Part shown: positions 7,755 through 17,044 of the stretch, in pieces
Layout: every line of letters begins with the position of its first letter
How positions within the stretch are numbered: the first letter of the stretch is position 1
Origin: DAHUXN01 sp963729815
Lineage (GTDB): Bacteria > Acidobacteriota > Terriglobia > Acidiferrales > UBA7541
Reading direction: 5' to 3'
Assembly: GCA_963729815.1 (NCBI GenBank)
Contig: CAVSPU010000004.1
Location: 1-64,000 of the forward strand
DNA: 64,000 nt
The notes under the pieces: generated by a model
Database searches by the model: none
What the model saw: only the letters and a program-made list of their open reading frames with translations
What the model was told of the DNA's origin: nothing
Made by a program: the position numbers and the translations under genes

Positions 7755-9131
7755 TCAAGATTGCAGCGCCGAGGACGGAGAAGCGGCCGGCAGATCGCCT
7801 TCCCATTGGCCAACGACGACGGTGGCGAGACAATTGCCGACCACGTTTACGGTGGTGCGCACCATGTCCATGAGTGGATCGACGGCAAATAGCAGATAGA
7901 ATGATTCCATCGGCAGATGAAATGAAGTTGCCGCCGCAAGCACAATCACGAGTCCGGCACGAGCGACGCCCGCCGTGCCCTTGCTTGTAAGGAGCAGCGT
8001 CAACATCATCAGCGATTCCTGGCCGATCGTCAGGTGAATTCCGGCCGCCTGGGCCATGAAAATCAGGCCCAATGACTCGTAGAGGCTCGAGCCGGTCAAG
8101 TTGAAGCTGTAGCCCGTCGGCATTACGAATGCGACGACGGCCCGCGGGACACCAATGCTTTCCATGTTCTCCATGGCGCAGGGCAGGGCAGCTTCGGAAC
8201 TGCTCGTCCCGAAAGCGATGGTGGCGGGTTCAGCAATGGCACGCAGAAATTGCCGCAACGGGATGCGCACGAGCAGGGCGATTGGCAAGAGCACAAGAAA
8301 AACAAATACAGCCAGCGCTGCATAGAGCGTGGCCAGCAATTTGAGCAGCGGGAGCATTACGCCGAGGCCCAAATGTCCCGTAGTGTAAGCGATTGCACCG
8401 AACACACCCAACGGTGCCAAGTACATAACGATATTCGTGAACTTGAACATCGTTTCCGAGAGGCTCTCGGCAAACGAAAGCATCGGTCGGCGCTTCGGTT
8501 CCTTGACAAGCGCCAGCCCCATTCCAAACAAAATGCTAAAAATCACCACCTGCAGGATTTGGCCGTCCGCCACCGACTTCGCGATGTTTTCCGGGAACAC
8601 GTTGAGAATGAGCTGCTCGGGTGTCTGCATCGGCGTAGCCACCGACTGCACCTTCGCCTCGACAGGCAACTGCACGCCAACTCCCGCGCGGCTCACGTTG
8701 ATTGCAATCACACCGATGACCAGCGCGATGGTCGACACGATTTCAAAAAAAACCAGCGACTTAACCGCCATGCGGCCGACCTTCTTCAACTCCGCGTGGC
8801 CCGCAATTCCGACTACAAGCGTCCCGAACAGGAGTGGCGCGATGATGACTTTAATCAGTCGAAGGAAAATTGTGCCGAGGATTTGTAACCGTACGGCAGT
8901 TGCCGGAGCGTCATGACCGAGCTCAACGCCAGCAACAAGCCCCACGAGAATCCACAGCGTGAGAGAACGCCGGGCCGTTGCATAACAGGCCAGGAGCGCA
9001 ATCGCCAAGCAGCGGACCGTCACCAGCATCTGGCTCGGTATGTGCAGAAAGCCAGCTTGGCTCGACAGAGTCAACAATGCGACCATCGCGCACACGGCCA
9101 GAAATGCAATCAATAAACGGTTCTTCAGCAT
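7755..9131 (-). CDS. Dicarboxylate/amino acid:cation symporter (DAACS, GltP/DctA type)
   Basis: About 458 aa from ATG 9131; an in-frame GTG at 9218 would add 29 polar residues. It is an inner-membrane secondary transporter using Na+ or H+ to import glutamate, aspartate or C4-dicarboxylates. Hairpin 1 has the serine-rich motif GTSSSEAALP (308-317), and TM8 has DMVRTTVNVVGN (422-433), with Asp422, Arg425 and Asn429 at the substrate-binding positions known in GltPh. The TM7 cation motif usually written N-x-D-G-T reads NLTGSS here, so the metal-contacting Asp is a Thr. The substrate is therefore uncertain. Confidence 0.88.
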   Translation of the reverse strand: MLKNRLLIAFLAVCAMVALLTLSSQAGFLHIPSQMLVTVRCLAIALLACYATARRSLTLWILVGLVAGVELGHDAPATAVRLQILGTIFLRLIKVIIAPLLFGTLVVGIAGHAELKKVGRMAVKSLVFFEIVSTIALVIGVIAINVSRAGVGVQLPVEAKVQSVATPMQTPEQLILNVFPENIAKSVADGQILQVVIFSILFGMGLALVKEPKRRPMLSFAESLSETMFKFTNIVMYLAPLGVFGAIAYTTGHLGLGVMLPLLKLLATLYAALAVFVFLVLLPIALLVRIPLRQFLRAIAEPATIAFGTSSSEAALPCAMENMESIGVPRAVVAFVMPTGYSFNLTGSSLYESLGLIFMAQAAGIHLTIGQESLMMLTLLLTSKGTAGVARAGLVIVLAAATSFHLPMESFYLLFAVDPLMDMVRTTVNVVGNCLATVVVGQWEGDLPAASPSSALQS

Positions 9132-9375
9132 TGGCGGACTTGCTCGCTCATTGGCTGTTTCATTTGCCGTATGATCACTCAGCTCATTGGCGGCGAACGT
9201 TATGCTTTCGCCGGGCACAAGTCAATCTCGAAGCGCTTGTGGAGCGGACAGATAAATGAGGCAACCTTATCGTGACGAGTTGATTCTGTGCAAAGGGATT
9301 CGTTTGGCATATCTTTGACACTTCAAGGGGTGATTCAGTCAAGACCGTAATCGTGCGCGGGAGGCGTCTCTCGGT

Positions 9376-10398
9376 ATGAGAATGAACGCGAGCAGTTTCT
9401 TTTCGTGGCTAGTAATGCTTGCGCCTTTGGTTGTCATGGCCGCTCCCTTGCGGGGGCAGACGGCGAGCAGCAGTTTGTCCGGCACGGTCACGGATGCATC
9501 CGGAAAAGCGATTCGCGGCGCCACAGTCACGGTGAAGAATGAGGCCACGGGCAAATCCACGGAGATCCAGACCGATGCGGCCGGGGCCTACGACGTGCGA
9601 AACATTGCCGCGGGCGATTACGAAGTTTCCGCCTCGGCGGAAGGCATGAAGATCAAGGTCATCAAAGTCTCCGTCACGTCAGGGATCGATAAGACGTTGA
9701 ACATCGCTTTGAGCGTTGCGGGAACGCCTGAGAAAATTCAGAACAACAAGACGGAAACTACGCCGGGTAACGGGACGAAAGCGCCTCCCGGGAGTGGTGC
9801 AGAGCCTTCGCTGAGCGATCTCGGCTTTCCGTCGACTCAGACCCAAGGAAATGCAAAGGAGCAAGCGAGGCTCGACAAGCGGTCGCACATGCTGCAGGTT
9901 CACCAACGGCTCGGCTTGATAACGACGATCCCTCTGGCCGCGACGGTCATCAGCGGCGCGTTCGCCGGCGGGAAAACCACGAGCTCGACCGACCGCTACT
10001 TACATGCGGCACTGGGCACGACGACGGCGGGTTTGTACTTTGCAAGCGCTTACTACGCGATTTTCGCGCCGAAGATACCGGGGACGAAGGTCGAGGGGCC
10101 GATCCGCTGGCATAAGGCGCTGGCCTGGATTCACGGCCCAGGAATGATCTTGACGCCGATCCTAGGGGAAATGGCTTTCTCCCAGCGAAGCAACGGAGAG
10201 AAAGTTCATGGGATCGCAAAATTGCACGGGCAGGTGGCGATCATTACGGCTTCGGCGTATGGGGCAGCGATTTTGTCCGTATCGATTAAGTCGGGGCCCA
10301 TCTCCCGATCGGCACACAAAGTTACCGCAGCGCTGGGCCTGGGACGCGCCAAATCGACCAGCACATTCACAGACCGTGAGTCATCGGCAAATCAATGA
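9376..10398 (+). CDS. Secreted carboxypeptidase-regulatory-like domain fused to a cytochrome b561-like membrane domain
   Basis: 340 aa. A signal peptide (1-28) is followed by a carboxypeptidase-regulatory-like beta-sandwich (about 33-113), a Pro/Gly/Thr-rich linker, then four membrane helices (about 178-197, 208-229, 244-266, 283-303). Histidines lie at or near helix ends (176, 210, 246, 253, 284), the pattern of a di-heme b-type cytochrome of the b561 kind. No CxxCH motif is present. A YceI-family gene follows 105 bases later; in E. coli a b561-type protein (YceJ) is also encoded beside YceI. A membrane electron-transfer role is inferred. The start has a GGGAGG upstream. Confidence 0.7.
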   Translation: MRMNASSFFSWLVMLAPLVVMAAPLRGQTASSSLSGTVTDASGKAIRGATVTVKNEATGKSTEIQTDAAGAYDVRNIAAGDYEVSASAEGMKIKVIKVSVTSGIDKTLNIALSVAGTPEKIQNNKTETTPGNGTKAPPGSGAEPSLSDLGFPSTQTQGNAKEQARLDKRSHMLQVHQRLGLITTIPLAATVISGAFAGGKTTSSTDRYLHAALGTTTAGLYFASAYYAIFAPKIPGTKVEGPIRWHKALAWIHGPGMILTPILGEMAFSQRSNGEKVHGIAKLHGQVAIITASAYGAAILSVSIKSGPISRSAHKVTAALGLGRAKSTSTFTDRESSANQ

Positions 10399-10503
10399 AA
10401 AGGCTGTGAAAACTTTCATGATCTGCAGGAGCGCGCCACGGCTGGATAGATGGCGCGTGATTGAATTGAGGATGAGTTGCGGTTCAAAGAAAAGGACAGA
10501 CTT

Positions 10504-11043
10504 GTGAACAAGAAAATGCTGATTGCGTTCTTGCTTCTGGCGATCCCTCAGCTTGCCCGTTCCGACAGCCAATGGATTCTCAAACAATCCAGTCTCACAT
10601 ATCATGTTTCCCATCCACTGCATGAGGCCGACGGCGTCAGCCATGCGGCGCGTGGCAAGGGCGTGTGCCACGCCGGGGAATGCGACTTCTTGATCGCGGC
10701 ACCGGTTAAGTCGTTTGACTCAGGAGACAGCAACCGCGACCTTCACATGCTTGAGGCGACGCATGGGGCGCAATTTCCGATGGTGGTGGTGCGCACGCGC
10801 CTGCCTGAATCCGCGTTCACATCCACAACCATCCATGCCGATCTGGAGGTCCAGTTTGATGGCCAGACGGTCAACTACAAACAAGTTCCCTTCCAGCTAG
10901 TGAAAGAAGGAAATGACATCAAGCTAACAGGAACGATTCCGGCAACGGTGTCCGATTTCAAGATTGACCCACCGAAGCTCTTGATGATGCCCATCAAGAA
11001 CGAAATACCAGTGCGCGTGGAGATGACATGGAGCCCGCAGTGA
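10504..11043 (+). CDS. YceI-family periplasmic lipocalin-like protein
   Basis: About 179 aa from GTG 10504, chosen because AAAGGA lies just upstream and a short signal peptide begins there; ATG 10477 is also in frame. After the signal peptide (ending near ARS-DS) the mature protein has the YceI beta-barrel pattern, with a W-x-L-x-x-S opening, a central L-x-A-T-x-x-x-x-F-P segment and a terminal V-x-M-T-W strand. The family binds polyisoprenoids or quinone-like lipids. It carries two close Cys residues (G-V-C-H-A-G-E-C) unusual for the family. It pairs with the preceding b561-like protein. Confidence 0.75.
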   Translation: MNKKMLIAFLLLAIPQLARSDSQWILKQSSLTYHVSHPLHEADGVSHAARGKGVCHAGECDFLIAAPVKSFDSGDSNRDLHMLEATHGAQFPMVVVRTRLPESAFTSTTIHADLEVQFDGQTVNYKQVPFQLVKEGNDIKLTGTIPATVSDFKIDPPKLLMMPIKNEIPVRVEMTWSPQ

Positions 11044-11163
11044 ACGCCTGGTTGCACACGCTGGTGGAAAGTAGCGGGAGCGTGCGAAGAAAGACTGACG
11101 CTGACAGATTTTCTCTGTACATCAAAGGCGTGATTCTATTTTTTAGTTCTTTAGTGACCGGTC

Positions 11164-11193
11164 TTGGCGTCGTGGCTCAAATTTTAGTATAAA
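11164..11193 (+). promoter_or_regulatory. Promoter of the ABC exporter operon
   Basis: TTGGCG (11164-11169) and TATAAA (11188-11193) are 18 bases apart, about 90 bases before the first gene of the four-gene operon. No operator-like repeat is visible. The rest of the gap after the YceI gene is AT-rich and featureless. Confidence 0.5.
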
Positions 11194-11280
11194 GATGGGT
11201 TCGAAGAAGCGCGTTATGCGCCTCCAGTCCAAATCAGCGCAAAGGAACTGCGCGAAATCTGAATTGAAGGAGGTGGCTGA

Positions 11281-12255
11281 TTGATCGAAGTACAAGATTT
11301 AACGAAGTCCTTCGGAAGCAAGACTGCAGTCGACCATATTTCTTTTTCCGTAAAAAAAGGCGAAATCCTGGGTTTTCTCGGTCCGAACGGCGCGGGCAAA
11401 ACCACAACCATGCGCGTCCTCACGGGCTATTTGCCCGCAACGACCGGGACGGCGAAAATCGCCGGCTTCGACGTATTCGACGATTCTATGGAAGTGCGGC
11501 GCCGTATCGGCTATTTGCCGGAAAATCCGCCTCTCTATTTCGACATGACCGTGAGCGCGTACCTCGATTTCGTGGCGAGGATCAAGAACGTCGCAGCCGA
11601 AAAACGCGCGCAGAGCGTGGAAGCGGCAATGGAGATGGCCAATATCACCGACAAGCGCGACGAACTGATCAAGCGCCTCTCGCGCGGCTACAAGCAACGC
11701 GTCGGTCTTGCGCAGGCAATTGTGCACGACCCCGACGTGATCATTCTGGATGAGCCAACCGTGGGTCTCGATCCCAAGCAAATCATCGAAGTCCGCAATC
11801 TGATCAAGGGCCTTGCCGGAAGCCACACCATCATTCTTTCCACGCACATCTTGCCGGAAGTGAGCATGACGTGTGACCGCGTGGTGATCATCAACAACGG
11901 CAAAATCGTCGCCGTTGACACGCCAGAAAACCTTACGCACCAACTCAAGGGCGGCGGGCGCATTCGCGTCGAGGTGCAAGCACCGGAAAAAGCGCTTCGC
12001 GACGCCCTCACGCAGATTTCCGGCGTGCGCAAGGTGCAGATTGATTCCGTCGCTTCTTCCGGTCGCATGATCGCGATCGTGGAGGCGAATCAAGGCCAGG
12101 ATCTGCGCAGCCAGATCGCCGCGAAGGTCGTGGGACAAGGCTGGTCGCTTTACGAACTGCGCGGCATGAGCTTGAGTCTCGAAGAAATTTTCCTGCAACT
12201 CACCACCGAAGACCCGGCGCACAAAACGCCTACAAAATCGGAGGAGCGAAACTGA
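11281..12255 (+). CDS. ABC transporter ATP-binding protein, GldA-like
   Basis: 324 aa from a TTG start, well supported by GGAGG seven bases upstream. Walker A is GPNGAGKTT (34-42), the signature is LSRGYKQR, and Walker B is VIILDEPTVGLDP, followed by the switch His in STHILPE. The C-terminal extension (about 225-324) resembles the regulatory tail of GldA/NatA-type ATPases. It powers the permease encoded two bases downstream. In Flavobacteria GldA-F-G supports gliding, but outside them this system's substrate is unknown. Confidence 0.9.
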   Translation: MIEVQDLTKSFGSKTAVDHISFSVKKGEILGFLGPNGAGKTTTMRVLTGYLPATTGTAKIAGFDVFDDSMEVRRRIGYLPENPPLYFDMTVSAYLDFVARIKNVAAEKRAQSVEAAMEMANITDKRDELIKRLSRGYKQRVGLAQAIVHDPDVIILDEPTVGLDPKQIIEVRNLIKGLAGSHTIILSTHILPEVSMTCDRVVIINNGKIVAVDTPENLTHQLKGGGRIRVEVQAPEKALRDALTQISGVRKVQIDSVASSGRMIAIVEANQGQDLRSQIAAKVVGQGWSLYELRGMSLSLEEIFLQLTTEDPAHKTPTKSEERN

Positions 12256-12256
12256 C

Positions 12257-13042
12257 ATGCGCGGTTTCTACGCTATTTTTCGCAAGGAGATGAGCCATTA
12301 TTTTGTGTCGCCAGTCGCCTACATCATTGTTTTCGTGTTCCTCGGCCTGAGCGGAATCTTTTTCACGAATGCCCTGACGGAGGTCACGAATTACGCGAAT
12401 TCCATGGCGATGGAGAGCATGCAAATGGGCCAATCGGCCAATATCGATGTGCCTGGCGTCTTGTTGCGAGTCTTCCTGGGCACGGTCGGGATCGTGGTCC
12501 TGTTTCTGACGCCCATGCTGACCATGGGTATTTATTCCGAAGAGCGTAAGCGCGGCACCATGGAATTGCTGATGACTTCGCCAATCACCGATGCACAAAT
12601 CGTACTGGGGAAATTCTTCGCGTCGCTCAGCCTTCTCGTCATCATGCTACTGCCCACAGTTTTTTACATGATGTATATCTTCGCGCACAGCGATCCGACG
12701 CCTCCGTGGCGAATCATCGCCGGCGCCTACCTCGGACTGATTCTTCTGGGGGCGTCTCTGCTGGCGCTGGGCGGGTTCCTGTCGTCGCTGACGGAGAACC
12801 AAATCATCGCTGCCGTATCGATCTTCGGGATTTCGCTGGTCCTCTGGCTGCTCGATGTCTTCGCACAGGGCAACGGCCCGATCGCGCAAGCCCTTCAATA
12901 TGCCGCCATCTTGCAGCACTACGACCCGTTCGTCCGCGGCGTCATCGATACGACCGGATTGATTTTCTTCGGCAGTTGGATCTTCCTGGGAATCTTCCTC
13001 ACCATGCGCGCGGTTGAATCGATGCGCTGGAGGAGAGCCTAG
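12257..13042 (+). CDS. ABC-2 permease, GldF-like
   Basis: 261 aa with six predicted membrane helices and the ABC-2 permease feature SEERKRGTMELLMTSPI after helix 2, typical of GldF/NosY permeases. It lies between the ATPase and GldG-like genes with almost no spacing, so the three are translated as one operon. The substrate is unknown. Confidence 0.88.
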   Translation: MRGFYAIFRKEMSHYFVSPVAYIIVFVFLGLSGIFFTNALTEVTNYANSMAMESMQMGQSANIDVPGVLLRVFLGTVGIVVLFLTPMLTMGIYSEERKRGTMELLMTSPITDAQIVLGKFFASLSLLVIMLLPTVFYMMYIFAHSDPTPPWRIIAGAYLGLILLGASLLALGGFLSSLTENQIIAAVSIFGISLVLWLLDVFAQGNGPIAQALQYAAILQHYDPFVRGVIDTTGLIFFGSWIFLGIFLTMRAVESMRWRRA

Positions 13043-14569
13043 ATGAAATTGGAGCGGAAAGAACTGGCTCAACTCGGCGGCGTGCTCGGTCTGGCGCTTT
13101 TGCTGGCCGGCTACATTCGGTACACTTCACGGGAACTGCTTGACCTTCCGAGTGAAATTCTTCTCATCACCGGCGGAGTGCTTTTCCTCGCGTGGATTGC
13201 GCTCGACTTCCGCAGTCTCATCGGGTTTTTCTCGAAGCGCTCTTCAAAGCTTGGCGCGAACACAGGTGTGCTGGTCGCCGCTGTCGTGGCGATTTTGGTT
13301 TTTCTCAATTATCTCGGCTTCCGGCATCACAAGACGTTCGATTTGACCACCGAGAAGCTATATTCGCTTTCCGATCAAACAAAGAAGATCGTCGAGCCCA
13401 TCAAATCGGACGTAGACATTTTTCTCTTCGCCAAATCGAGCGACCCACAAGCGCAGCAGCTCAAGGACCAGATAGCGGAATACCAGAATTTGAATCACCA
13501 TATTCATTTTCAGGTGGTCGATCCCACCGAGCAGCCCGGTCTGGCCAAGGAATACGAAATTACGCGGCTGGACCAACTGATCTTGGTCAGCGGCTCGCAC
13601 ACTGAACGGCCGGACGATACCAGCGAGCAGGACATCACGTCCTCCATCCTGAAGGCCGTGGCCACCACGGTGAAATCCGTCTGCTTTCTCGAAGGGCATG
13701 GCGAGAAATCCATTGAAGACACAAGCGGCAAGGGCTATAGCGGCGTGGTTGATGAACTTAAGAAGGAAAATTACCTCGTTCGAAGCGTCAATCTGGTGAC
13801 TTCGGGCAGCGTCCCGCAAGATTGCAGCGTCATCGCCGACGCGGGACCCACAAAATCCTTTTTCCCGCAGGAAGTGCAGATGATCGAAAAGTATCTCGAT
13901 GGCGGGGGCAAGGCGATATTTCTCTTAGATCCCGGTACGAACCCGGAGCTCGATTCGATCATACAAGCCTGGAATGTAAAGGTTGGTGACAACTACGTGA
14001 TCGATGTCAGCGGAGTGGGGCGGTTGATCGGCGCGGGGCCAGGGATTCCTCTGGTCGTCAATTACGGGCCGAGCCCGATCGTGAAGAACTTCGAAAACAT
14101 GATGACGTTTTTTCCTCTGGCGCGCACGGTTTCGGCTGCGGATTCATCGAAGGCTGATCCGGTGACCGTTGAGCTTTTGAAGACTTCGCCGAACAGCTTC
14201 ACTGTGCCCAATCTGGGCAACGGAACCGTGAAATTTGACGCGGCGAAGGATGAGCGTGGCCCGCTTTCGCTGGGCGTGTCGGCCGAGAAAAAATCGGGGA
14301 GCTCGGATGCGCGACTGGTCGTCATCGGCAATTCTGAGTTCGCCAGCAATCAATGGTTCGGCCAACAACGCAACGGCGATCTCTTCTTCAATGCCATCAA
14401 TTGGCTCACCGAAGAAGAGAACTTGATCTCGATTCGGCCGAAAGAGCCCACGAACCGGCGCGTCACACTGACTCAGGCGCAGCAGCGCGAGCTGTCCTGG
14501 CTTAGCATGCTGATTCTGCCGTTGTTTGTAATACTTGGGGGAATCTACGTCTGGATCAAGCGTCGTTAA
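13043..14569 (+). CDS. GldG-like ABC transporter auxiliary protein
   Basis: 508 aa. Two N-terminal membrane helices (about 10-30, 35-60) and a third at about 75-95 precede a large periplasmic domain with the ABC_transp_aux pattern (FDLTTEKLYSLSDQT, then ITSSILKAV). A final helix sits near 485-503. It starts immediately after the permease stop. In GldG proteins this domain is thought to link transport to an extracytoplasmic target. It is co-transcribed with the DUF4340 gene that follows. Confidence 0.88.
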   Translation: MKLERKELAQLGGVLGLALLLAGYIRYTSRELLDLPSEILLITGGVLFLAWIALDFRSLIGFFSKRSSKLGANTGVLVAAVVAILVFLNYLGFRHHKTFDLTTEKLYSLSDQTKKIVEPIKSDVDIFLFAKSSDPQAQQLKDQIAEYQNLNHHIHFQVVDPTEQPGLAKEYEITRLDQLILVSGSHTERPDDTSEQDITSSILKAVATTVKSVCFLEGHGEKSIEDTSGKGYSGVVDELKKENYLVRSVNLVTSGSVPQDCSVIADAGPTKSFFPQEVQMIEKYLDGGGKAIFLLDPGTNPELDSIIQAWNVKVGDNYVIDVSGVGRLIGAGPGIPLVVNYGPSPIVKNFENMMTFFPLARTVSAADSSKADPVTVELLKTSPNSFTVPNLGNGTVKFDAAKDERGPLSLGVSAEKKSGSSDARLVVIGNSEFASNQWFGQQRNGDLFFNAINWLTEEENLISIRPKEPTNRRVTLTQAQQRELSWLSMLILPLFVILGGIYVWIKRR

Positions 14570-14575
14570 CCGGCC

Positions 14576-15904
14576 ATGAAAAAAAGCACATTGATCGTCG
14601 TCGTGGCCGCCATCGCGTTGGGCGCGTTCGTTTATTTTTACGACAGCAAACACAACCCCGCGCCGCCTTCGGACGAGGCATCCTGGAAGCCGGCTTTCGC
14701 TATTAAGGCGGCCGACATCACCAGGTTCACACTCGAAAGCAAGAGCGGCAACATTGCTTTCGCGAAAGAGGGAAATTCGTGGCTGATTACGCAGCCGGTG
14801 CAAACGCGCGCCGATCAATCCGCGATCGGCGGGATCGTGAACGATTTGAGCAGTGCAAAAATCCACCGTTCCTTCCCGCCGAGCGACAGCCTTTCAAAAT
14901 ATGGACTCGACGAACCTGCTGTGACCATCGAATTTCAGCCTAAGGGTGGGGAGAGGCACACGGTGGCGCTGGGCGGTAAAGATTTTTCCAGCAGCCTCGT
15001 TTATGCGCGGATCGACGGTTCGAAAAATATCGACACGCTTCCCGTTTCGCTTCTCGACGAAACCGCGCAACCGCTTTCAAAACTGCGCGATTCGTCGGTT
15101 CTGGATTTTAACGGGGCCGAGATCAGCAGTATCACGCTGAATGACCCCAACGGCGGCGTCAGCCTGGCAAAGCAAGCCTCGGGCTGGCAAATCAGCAAGC
15201 CAAAGCAACTCACCGCCGATTCTGACGCAGTCGATTCCTTCACCAGTTCGCTGTCAAGCGGCAAGTTTGGCCAGGTCGCCAGCGAGACGCCCGATGACCT
15301 GGCGAAGTACGGCCTTGTTCACCCTGCGATTACACTCGACCTAAACACACAAAGCGGCCAGCAATTTCATCTTCTCGTCGGCAAAAAGAACGCAGACAAC
15401 AACTACTTTGCTCGCGACACTTCGCGGCCCATGATTTTCGTGGTGGCCTCGAGTCTCTACGACTCGATTAACAAGACACTCTTCGATTTTCGCGACAAAG
15501 CAATCCTGCATTTCGATCCTTCGAACATCACGAGCATGCAAATTCAAAACGCGAATGGAACGATCGAGTGCTCGCAGGGCAAAGACGGTCAGTGGGCCAT
15601 CGTCCAGCCCGCAGGCAGCAAAGGCAAGTCTGTTCAATATTGGAAGATTCTGGACCCGCTCCAGAACGCGCGCGCAACACAGATTTACGATTCACCCTCC
15701 GCAGGCATTTTGCAGCACTTGAAAAAGCCTGCGATCACGATCACGCTCACGGAGAAATCGGGCAGGACCACTACCGTCGAAATTTCCGGCGCTCAGGGCG
15801 ATTCGATATACGCGCGTAGCACAGCGGCGCCAGAGGTCTACGAATTGAAGACACAGATCCTCACGGACCTGGACTTAAAGGCCTCAGATTTAGTACTGCA
15901 ATAA
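14576..15904 (+). CDS. DUF4340-domain envelope protein
   Basis: 442 aa. One N-terminal signal anchor (4-22) is followed by a periplasmic region with two or three repeated DUF4340 units, each with a S-x-x-Y-G-L-x-x-P-x-x-T core (YGLDEPAVTI, YGLVHPAITL). It begins six bases after the GldG-like stop, making it the fourth gene of the exporter operon. DUF4340 proteins are regularly found beside GldG-like proteins; their biochemical role is unknown. Confidence 0.85.
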   Translation: MKKSTLIVVVAAIALGAFVYFYDSKHNPAPPSDEASWKPAFAIKAADITRFTLESKSGNIAFAKEGNSWLITQPVQTRADQSAIGGIVNDLSSAKIHRSFPPSDSLSKYGLDEPAVTIEFQPKGGERHTVALGGKDFSSSLVYARIDGSKNIDTLPVSLLDETAQPLSKLRDSSVLDFNGAEISSITLNDPNGGVSLAKQASGWQISKPKQLTADSDAVDSFTSSLSSGKFGQVASETPDDLAKYGLVHPAITLDLNTQSGQQFHLLVGKKNADNNYFARDTSRPMIFVVASSLYDSINKTLFDFRDKAILHFDPSNITSMQIQNANGTIECSQGKDGQWAIVQPAGSKGKSVQYWKILDPLQNARATQIYDSPSAGILQHLKKPAITITLTEKSGRTTTVEISGAQGDSIYARSTAAPEVYELKTQILTDLDLKASDLVLQ

Positions 15905-15936
15905 ATACTTTATACAGCTGGATTTCTACAGTTGTG

Positions 15937-16203
15937 CTACGCGAGCTGGATTGCGGCGTGCACTTCGTCCCCGGGAACTCCATCCTTCGGCCATGCGGCC
16001 AACAGGAGGATTTTCCCAGAGATGGGCGAAATGTGGATGTAGTAAATGTCGGAGCCGCTTTCCACCTCATAGAAATCGGGCCGCTTCGGGTCAGGCTCAA
16101 CGCGTGCTCCGCCCGCCAGCAATTGCCGGAGGACTTCTATGCGCTCCTGCGAATGGTGCCGCGGATCTTCAATGTTCATTGTCTGTTCAAATCTCATCAC
16201 CAT
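15937..16203 (-). CDS. Small conserved-looking hypothetical protein
   Basis: 88 aa, or 80 aa if it starts at the internal ATG 16179. The central part (P-D-F-Y-E-V-E, then Y-Y-I-H-I-S-P-x-S-G-K-I-L-L-L) reads as a compact alpha/beta fold of soluble type, with no signal peptide. Codon use resembles that of its neighbours. It is antisense to the end of the exporter operon. I do not recognise a family. Confidence 0.5.
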   Translation of the reverse strand: MVMRFEQTMNIEDPRHHSQERIEVLRQLLAGGARVEPDPKRPDFYEVESGSDIYYIHISPISGKILLLAAWPKDGVPGDEVHAAIQLA

Positions 16204-16484
16204 GGCCCTAACTCCCCTCCCTTTACTTTCCAGCTCCCTACTGTGAAATACGCCCCAAGAGCCTCAAAAGTTCCACTGCGTTTGGCAGTTTTTTTGCTCT
16301 CCAATATTAGACGCAAGTTGGCCGAAAACGTCTCAAGTTCTGGCGGAGGTGTTCCATTAGGGGTAAGCTACTTGGCCATCTTTCAATTGCATCAAAAGAC
16401 CCGGCGACGAGGCCATTGATTAACTTGGGACTTGCGCGGCAACGCCGAAGTTGCGATACTCCCGCGACTTAGACTAGGACGCCA

Positions 16485-16712
16485 GTGAAGAAAAAAACAA
16501 GGGCAAGCACCAAAGCGAAAAACAAAAAGGGTTCATCCCGTTTCAGCCGTGACCGGCGCCGGAAGCACCATCACTGGCAGGTGACGGTTTATTACCACGA
16601 CGGCGAGAAGTTCGCCCGGGTCTACATTGACCGCGAGCGGGCTACGCGTTTTGCCGAGCGACAAAAGAAGTCTCCGGTCGTCAAGGCTACGCGCATCCTG
16701 GAAGTCAATTAG
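16485..16712 (+). CDS. Small basic protein, unknown
   Basis: 75 aa from a GTG start. The first 28 residues are Lys/Arg-rich with a His cluster (KHHHW), suggesting nucleic-acid contact. The rest alternates beta-strand-like residues (WQVTVYYHDGEKFARVYID) with a charged helix. No family recognised. The stretch 16204-16484 upstream holds only its presumed promoter region, where nothing clear was seen. Confidence 0.5.
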   Translation: MKKKTRASTKAKNKKGSSRFSRDRRRKHHHWQVTVYYHDGEKFARVYIDRERATRFAERQKKSPVVKATRILEVN

Positions 16713-16753
16713 ACGACTTTTCTCCCGGAGGAGCCTCTCTCCGCGCGCGCATT

Positions 16754-16771
16754 ACACCTGTGCGCAGGTGT
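16754..16771 (+). terminator. Hairpin after the small basic protein gene
   Basis: A perfect inverted repeat ACACCTG-TGCG-CAGGTGT lies about 40 bases after the small gene's stop and just before the tRNA-Gly promoter. It is followed by GTCTTCC, a poor U-tract, so intrinsic termination would be weak. Confidence 0.35.
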
Positions 16772-16784
16772 GTCTTCCGGGGCC

Positions 16785-16814
16785 TTGTCCGCTCATAAGC
16801 GGGCATGTTATAAA
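16785..16814 (+). promoter_or_regulatory. Promoter of tRNA-Gly
   Basis: TTGTCC (16785-16790) and TATAAA (16809-16814) are 18 bases apart, ending 26 bases before the tRNA. Confidence 0.5.
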
Positions 16815-16840
16815 AGAATCGCTGCAAACCTTCCGTTTGA

Positions 16841-16914
16841 GCGGCCGTAGTATAGGGGTAGTACGACAGCTTGCCAAGCTGTAGGCGGGGGTTCGAGTCC
16901 CCTCGGCCGCTCCA
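16841..16914 (+). tRNA. tRNA-Gly (anticodon GCC)
   Basis: A complete cloverleaf: acceptor GCGGCCG/CGGCCGC, anticodon stem-loop with GCC (CTTGCCAAG), T arm GGGGG-TTCGAGT-CCCCT, and an encoded CCA end (16912-16914). It decodes GGC and GGU. No integrase or partial repeat of the tRNA 3' end was seen beside it. Confidence 0.97.
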
Positions 16915-17044
16915 GAATATCTCCCGTTCACCATTTCCGGACTCACTTGATTGGCCCTTCCCTCGCCGAGCGAAATGTTGCAGGGGGCGCGTTCCGTTGC
17001 CTCGCGCATCGCGTCATGCTAGAGTTTGCTCCGCCTGGACCCTC

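Noticed and set aside
11299..12258. Minus-strand open frame (319 aa) opposite the ABC ATPase
   Set aside because: It lies fully on the other strand of a gene with Walker A, signature and Walker B motifs, and is rich in His/Arg/Asp with no fold-like pattern.
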